Program-made: the position numbers and the translations under genes
In this document: positions 52,306 to 55,880 of the stretch, in pieces
Layout of the letters: each line of letters begins with the position of its first letter
Numbering within the stretch: position 1 is the stretch's first letter
Notes under the pieces: generated by a model
What the model saw: the letters and a program-made list of their open reading frames with translations, nothing else
What the model was told of the DNA's origin: nothing
The model's database searches: none
NCBI RefSeq assembly: GCF_002835995.1
Contig: NZ_PJBZ01000049.1
Span: forward strand, 1 to 55,880
Origin: Psychromonas sp. Urea-02u-13
Lineage (GTDB): Bacteria > Pseudomonadota > Gammaproteobacteria > Enterobacterales > Psychromonadaceae
DNA: 55,880 bases
Direction: 5' to 3'

Positions 52306-53093
52306 TGCCACAAACGATTGATAAACAAGCAGTGGCAGACTCTTTTTCAAAAGCCGCCTGTCACTACGACCAGTTCGCACAACTTCAACGTGATATTGGC
52401 GAAGTATTGTTAGGTCATTTAAGTAAGCCTGAGCTATCGCTAAATAACCTCGTTGATTTAGGCTGTGGCACGGGTTATTTCAGTGAAAAACTCAATATAC
52501 AATTTCCAGGCGCGTCATTAACTTGTTTTGATTTGTCCTCTGTCATGCTTGAGCAAGCAAAAAAACGTAACCTTACGCAGGCTGCCTTTCAACAGGGAGA
52601 TATCGATTCGCTACCCTTTGCCAAAAATAGTATCGACCTTATCTATTCAAACTTAGTTGTGCAGTGGAGTGATAACTTAGAGGCTTGTTTAAAACAGCTA
52701 CATAGCAGTTTAAAAACAGGTGGGCGATGTTATCTTTCAACGCTAATCAGTGGCACGTTAAATGAGTTAACACAGGCGTGGAAATCAGTTGATGACAAGC
52801 CACATACCAATACATTTTTAAGTTTGAAAGATCTTGAGTCAGTTGTTGCAAATTGTGCTTTTAGCACCGTTAATATCAGCACAGAAACACGTGTTTTAGA
52901 GTATAAAAATGTTGTTGAAGTGATGCGAGCCTTAAAAGGCATCGGGGCGAATCATGTTCATGGTCATCAAACATCGCCTATTTCTGGTCGCCAGTTAGTT
53001 AAGCGGCTACAAGCGGGCTATCAGCCATTTATCAACCAACAAGGCTTGTGTAATCTCACTTATCAAGTTTGTTACATCGAGGTAATAAAATGA
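52305..53093 (+). CDS. bioC: BioC, malonyl-ACP O-methyltransferase
   Basis: SAM-dependent methyltransferase that masks malonyl-ACP so that fatty acid synthesis can build pimelate. 262 aa (E. coli 251). The SAM motif LVDLGCGTGYFSEKL is near 46-60, with SNLVVQWSDNL further on, a BioC signature. The start overlaps the bioF stop and the end overlaps the bioD start (ATGA). No bioH is in the window. Confidence 0.94.
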   Translation: MPQTIDKQAVADSFSKAACHYDQFAQLQRDIGEVLLGHLSKPELSLNNLVDLGCGTGYFSEKLNIQFPGASLTCFDLSSVMLEQAKKRNLTQAAFQQGDIDSLPFAKNSIDLIYSNLVVQWSDNLEACLKQLHSSLKTGGRCYLSTLISGTLNELTQAWKSVDDKPHTNTFLSLKDLESVVANCAFSTVNISTETRVLEYKNVVEVMRALKGIGANHVHGHQTSPISGRQLVKRLQAGYQPFINQQGLCNLTYQVCYIEVIK

Positions 53094-53785
53094 TCACTGC
53101 TCTTAAAACAACAAAAACGTATTTTGTAACAGGTACCGATACAGATGTTGGAAAAACAGTCTGTTGTGATGCGTTATTACAAGCAGCGAAGTTACAAGGT
53201 AAATTGACATTAGCTTACAAACCGATTGCTGCTGGGTGTGAAAAAACAGCAAATGGGCTACGTAACGAAGATGCTCTGATTCTGCAAAATAGCAGTACGA
53301 TCAAAGTCGATTATAAACTCATTAACCCTATCGCTTTTATTGAACCGATCGCACCACATATCGCCGCTGAGATTAACAACGCGCCGATTGAAGTTGAAAC
53401 AATTACGCAAGGCTTAGAAACCTTACAAGCTAAAAATCCAGATCTGTTAATTGTTGAAGGGGCAGGTGGCTGGTTTTTGCCACTAAATAATGAACTGCTA
53501 CTTTCACAATGGGTGGTGCAACAACAATTACCCGTGATTTTAGTGGTTGGCATGAAATTAGGCTGTTTAAATCATGCGTTATTAACCTATCAAGCCATCA
53601 TCAAGTCGGGTTTAAAAGTAGCAGGTTGGATAGCGAATCAAGTACAGCCTGAAATGCCTTTCTATCAAAAAAACCTTGATTTTTTAAAGAATAAATTTGA
53701 TGCCCCTATGATGGCAGAAATCCCACATATAAAAGACTTGGCCAATACATCATTAGCAGAGTTTGTAGAGACTGATCTTTTATAA
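53090..53785 (+). CDS. bioD: BioD, dethiobiotin synthetase
   Basis: ATP-dependent carboxylase/cyclase that makes dethiobiotin from DAPA and CO2. 231 aa from the ATG at 53090, which overlaps the bioC stop. The P-loop [12 protein letters not shown] is near 13-24, with the Lys in YKPIAAGCE and [11 protein letters not shown] near 120. Its last 6 nt overlap the end of the convergent intI gene, and no terminator lies between them. Confidence 0.95.
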   Translation: MITALKTTKTYFVTGTDTDVGKTVCCDALLQAAKLQGKLTLAYKPIAAGCEKTANGLRNEDALILQNSSTIKVDYKLINPIAFIEPIAPHIAAEINNAPIEVETITQGLETLQAKNPDLLIVEGAGGWFLPLNNELLLSQWVVQQQLPVILVVGMKLGCLNHALLTYQAIIKSGLKVAGWIANQVQPEMPFYQKNLDFLKNKFDAPMMAEIPHIKDLANTSLAEFVETDLL

Positions 53786-54748
53786 ATCAGAAAAGGGACT
53801 ACGCACGCCGTTTGCTCCCGCTTGAAGTACATGCGTATAAATTTGTGTTGTACGAATATCTGAGTGACCTAACTGCTCCTGCACTGTCCTAATATCAGCG
53901 CCACGCTGTAAAAGATGAGTCGCAAATGAATGACGCAAAGTGTGGCACGTTACCCGCTTGGTTAAGCCAATATTCTTTGCCGTCAGGCTAATTAACCTTT
54001 GCAGGTTAGTTTCATGAATATGATGGCGTCTCAATTTACCGCTATTTTCATCGAAATATAACCGATTAGACGGGAATAAATAATGCCATGCAAAATCCTT
54101 AGGTGCTTTAGGATACTTAGTTTCTAGTGCATAAGGTAGATAAACGCCACAATAGTTTTCGTTCTTCATATCCTGAGTATAATAAAGTTTCACCTTCTCA
54201 ATTTGTTGCTTCAAGGGTACGACTAACTCTTTAGCTAACGTTACTCGCCTATGTTTACCACCTTTGGCATGCCAAATTTGTAAAGAAAGATAGTCAAAGT
54301 CGATATCTTGAACTCTTAATCTTAACGACTCCATTAAACGCAATCCACTACCATAAAGTAAAGAGCAAGGCAGTGAGACGGACGTTGGTATATTTTTTAG
54401 TAATAATGCCGTTTCTTCAACAGTTAATACGACAGGTAATTTAGGTTGTGCTTTAGTTTTATTAAAACGTAATTCGAGTGTTAATGGGTTATCGAGGATC
54501 TCTTTGTATAAATATACAAGTGCATTAAGCGCCAGGGATTGTGTTTTGGGGGCTACATTTTTGACGTTGGCTAGAAAAGATAAGAAGCGTTCAACTTCTT
54601 GATTATGGCAATCCACGGGATGCTTCTTATCATTAAATACGATAAAATAACGGATCCAATGAATATAAGCAGTAATCGTTTTTCTCGCGTAACGTCGTGT
54701 ATTCATCATTTCAACAATAGATTGAAGAAAGGGAGATTGATTTTTCAT
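53780..54748 (-). CDS. intI: IntI, integron integrase
   Basis: Tyrosine recombinase of 322 aa. Catalytic residues: Arg137 (YGSGLRLME), His269 and Arg272 ([12 protein letters not shown]), His295 ([10 protein letters not shown]) and Tyr304 (IYTHV). The IntI-specific extra segment between patches, [21 protein letters not shown] near 203-223, is present, and the C-terminus (GVRSPFSDL) matches the IntI family, so this is not a phage or Xer recombinase. ATG at 54748 has TTGAGG before it. It is transcribed away from the attC sites, with a LexA box at its promoter. It looks intact. Confidence 0.96.
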   Translation of the reverse strand: MKNQSPFLQSIVEMMNTRRYARKTITAYIHWIRYFIVFNDKKHPVDCHNQEVERFLSFLANVKNVAPKTQSLALNALVYLYKEILDNPLTLELRFNKTKAQPKLPVVLTVEETALLLKNIPTSVSLPCSLLYGSGLRLMESLRLRVQDIDFDYLSLQIWHAKGGKHRRVTLAKELVVPLKQQIEKVKLYYTQDMKNENYCGVYLPYALETKYPKAPKDFAWHYLFPSNRLYFDENSGKLRRHHIHETNLQRLISLTAKNIGLTKRVTCHTLRHSFATHLLQRGADIRTVQEQLGHSDIRTTQIYTHVLQAGANGVRSPFSDL

Positions 54749-54764
54749 AGCCACCTCAATTAAG

Positions 54765-54780
54765 CTGTATGTATATACAG
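54765..54780. promoter_or_regulatory. LexA (SOS) box at intI
   Basis: CTGTATGTATATACAG is CTGT-N8-ACAG with an AT-rich core, matching the LexA consensus. It lies 16 nt upstream of the intI ATG. SOS control of intI is known in Vibrio and mobile integrons. Confidence 0.88.
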
Positions 54781-55005
54781 TTTAGGTGTTTTCTATAATA
54801 ATGCCTTATTAACTAGAAAGTTCTGAATAAATTACCGAAAAAATACTATGTTTACTATTGTAGAGTTAATTAAATAAGGGGTAACACATTGATAATAAAT
54901 TCATTTGTTGTATGGTGTGCTTATTAATTATTTTTATATTAGATTTCTATATTTCTGACGGTTTTGTTGGTTTTTTCAATCTAATATGCTGTTAGCAGGT
55001 TAACG
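54781..55005 (+). other. attI region with candidate cassette promoter
   Basis: AT-rich region between intI and the first cassette, where attI should lie. Candidate recombination points are GTTAGCA at 54991 and GTTAACG at 54999; neither is a perfect GTTRRRY, so the exact site is unsure. A possible outward promoter is TTGATA (54889), a 16-nt spacer, TATGGT (54911-54916). No gene is seen. Confidence 0.5.
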
Positions 55006-55315
55006 TAAGTTGGTAATTGGGCTTTGTAAGTTTTCAGTAAATCGGCAGGGCACTTTCAATATATTGTGTTTTACCCTGGTTGTTTTCAGCCGTATGCAAA
55101 GTATAACGGTTTTCGAGTGGTGCCTTGATTGAGATCTCAATTAGAAAAGGTATTTCGTTTCTAATTGTTTGGCCACTTTGTTATTTGAGCGCATTTGTTA
55201 AACTGGCTTGGTTCAGTGCAACCGTGCTAACAAGGTACTTAAACGGAATTAAAACAGTTGGTTTCGTTCGTGCCTCACAAATTATAACCAACTGTTTTAA
55301 TCCGCTTAGTGCGGC
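54991..55315 (+). mobile_element. First gene cassette, no clear gene
   Basis: The interval from the presumed attI point to the first attC crossover is about 325 bp. It has no ATG frame longer than about 20 codons on either strand. A frame opening with TTG at 55125 encodes a hydrophobic stretch (SFLIVWPLCYLSAFVKLAW), crosses the attC and joins in frame with the next cassette's protein. A palindrome TTGAGATCTCAA is at 55129-55140. It may be an ORF-less or regulatory cassette. The left end is uncertain. Confidence 0.5.
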
Positions 55316-55322
55316 GTTATGC
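55226..55322 (+). other. attC recombination site 1
   Basis: The left core GTGCTAAC and right core GTTATGC (55316-55322) flank a long imperfect palindrome. The arm CGGAATTAAAACAGTTGGTT pairs with AACCAACTGTTTTAATCCG except for one extra A in the left arm, the extrahelical base expected for strand choice by IntI. A spacer lies between arms. Crossover is expected between G55316 and T55317. Confidence 0.9.
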
Positions 55323-55334
55323 GTCAGGAGTTTT

Positions 55335-55796
55335 ATGCGTAGTTTTTTTGAAAATTCAGATTATTTCGAAAGGTTAGTAACTAAGCCACTGTTTTACATT
55401 AAACCTGATTATGAATTGGACTGGAAAGATGGGAAGTTGATTGAAAGTGACGATAGTTTTGCTAAAGTACTTAATCAACTGTTAGATAAGTTAGACAGTA
55501 TTGAAGCTCCGAAAAATTATCACCTTCATGAAGATATACTTGCTGAGTATTGCTCACTTGAGGAACCAACTGTATATAAAAAAGGTAAGCTTTGGCTTGG
55601 CCAAGATTATGGGTGGATTCTAGAAAATGGCGCGTATGAAGATATTGATGAGGTTAATTTAACATTCGCTATTCTGGGGCGAGTTAAAGCTGCATTTTTA
55701 AGAAAGCAAAATACATTTGATGAGATGGAAGAGAGACATCGTGCAATGCTATCAGAGTTATTACAGTGTTTTATTTACCATCGTGAAAACGCATAA
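55335..55796 (+). CDS. Unknown protein of the second integron cassette
   Basis: 153 aa starting at the ATG at 55335, with CAGGAG nine bases upstream, 12 nt after attC 1. Soluble and acidic (MRSFFENSDYFERLVTKPLF...), with a charged helical C-terminus. No recognised motif or family. The stop codon TAA is part of the GCATAAC left core of the following attC, as is common for cassette genes. A single-gene cassette with no visible promoter. Confidence 0.85.
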   Translation: MRSFFENSDYFERLVTKPLFYIKPDYELDWKDGKLIESDDSFAKVLNQLLDKLDSIEAPKNYHLHEDILAEYCSLEEPTVYKKGKLWLGQDYGWILENGAYEDIDEVNLTFAILGRVKAAFLRKQNTFDEMEERHRAMLSELLQCFIYHRENA

Positions 55797-55880
55797 CAAG
55801 AGCTTTAAACGGAACAAAAACAGTTGGCTACGTTCCGCTTCGCTCCACAATTATAGCCAACAATTTTTGTCCGCTTAAGC
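55791..55880 (+). other. attC recombination site 2, cut by the window end
   Basis: GCATAAC (55791-55797) is followed by arms similar to attC 1: AAACGGAACAAAAACAGTTGGC and its partner GCCAACAATTTTTGTCCGCTT. The right core GTTRRRY would lie just beyond the window. It shows that a cassette array continues to the right. Confidence 0.88.

Noticed and set aside
55125-55796. A single 223-aa gene across the first attC site
   Set aside because: It starts with TTG without a ribosome binding site and translates the attC palindrome. The ATG at 55335 with CAGGAG gives a normal cassette gene. The read-through is kept as a finding only.

Overview
The window is an AT-rich stretch of gammaproteobacterial chromosome. 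Gene content and protein similarity point to a marine psychrophile of the Psychromonas type (order Alteromonadales). The main clues are an oleABCD hydrocarbon operon, MnmC/FabB, FabA/Lon-like and SohB/YciK/TopA neighbourhoods arranged as in enteric bacteria and Vibrio, a one-chain class I fumarase, and a sedentary chromosomal integron. The genus is an inference; the class is secure.

Layout. 1-4.9 kb: oleA-B-C-D on the minus strand, for long-chain olefin synthesis. 5.1-8.5 kb: mnmC (minus) and fabB (plus), divergent. 8.5-14.1 kb: pdxB-usg-fimV, with a huge acidic repeat region in FimV. 14.5-17.9 kb: nagZ-ycfP-ndh. 18-25.3 kb, minus strand: a small membrane protein, sppA, fabA, a Lon-like protease, a DksA-type zinc-finger protein, an unknown membrane-anchored protein and a soluble histidine kinase. 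25.4-33 kb: cysB, pabB, fumarase, aspartate aminotransferase, pssA and a TSUP-family permease. 33.1 kb: the 4.5S SRP RNA gene with its own promoter. 33.3-41.1 kb: lpxM, yciK, sohB, a 21-codon ORF coupled to topA, topA, an unknown gene and glgC. 41.5-46.4 kb: truA-folC-dedD-cvpA-purF. 46.7-48.6 kb: asnS and an unknown membrane protein. 48.7-53.8 kb: bioA and bioBFCD, divergent. 53.8-55.9 kb: an integron integrase (intI, minus) with a LexA box, an attI region, one cassette without a clear gene, an attC site, a second cassette with a 153-aa unknown protein, and the start of a second attC at the window edge.

Most genes are core housekeeping: unsaturated fatty acid and lipid A/phospholipid synthesis, cofactors (biotin, folate, PLP), purines, topology and envelope proteolysis. 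The fab genes feed acyl chains to phospholipid and probably to the Ole pathway. The accessory signal lies in four places: the integron, several families of inverted-repeat (MITE-like) elements between genes, the FimV repeats, and a MnmC whose methyltransferase half has lost its SAM-binding and catalytic motifs.

The most original observation concerns two copies of a TATACCC-ended element (14105-14447 and 41104-41440). They share a conserved internal core in which a hairpin stem carries compensatory base changes while the flanking loops are identical or nearly so, as if the structure itself were under selection.
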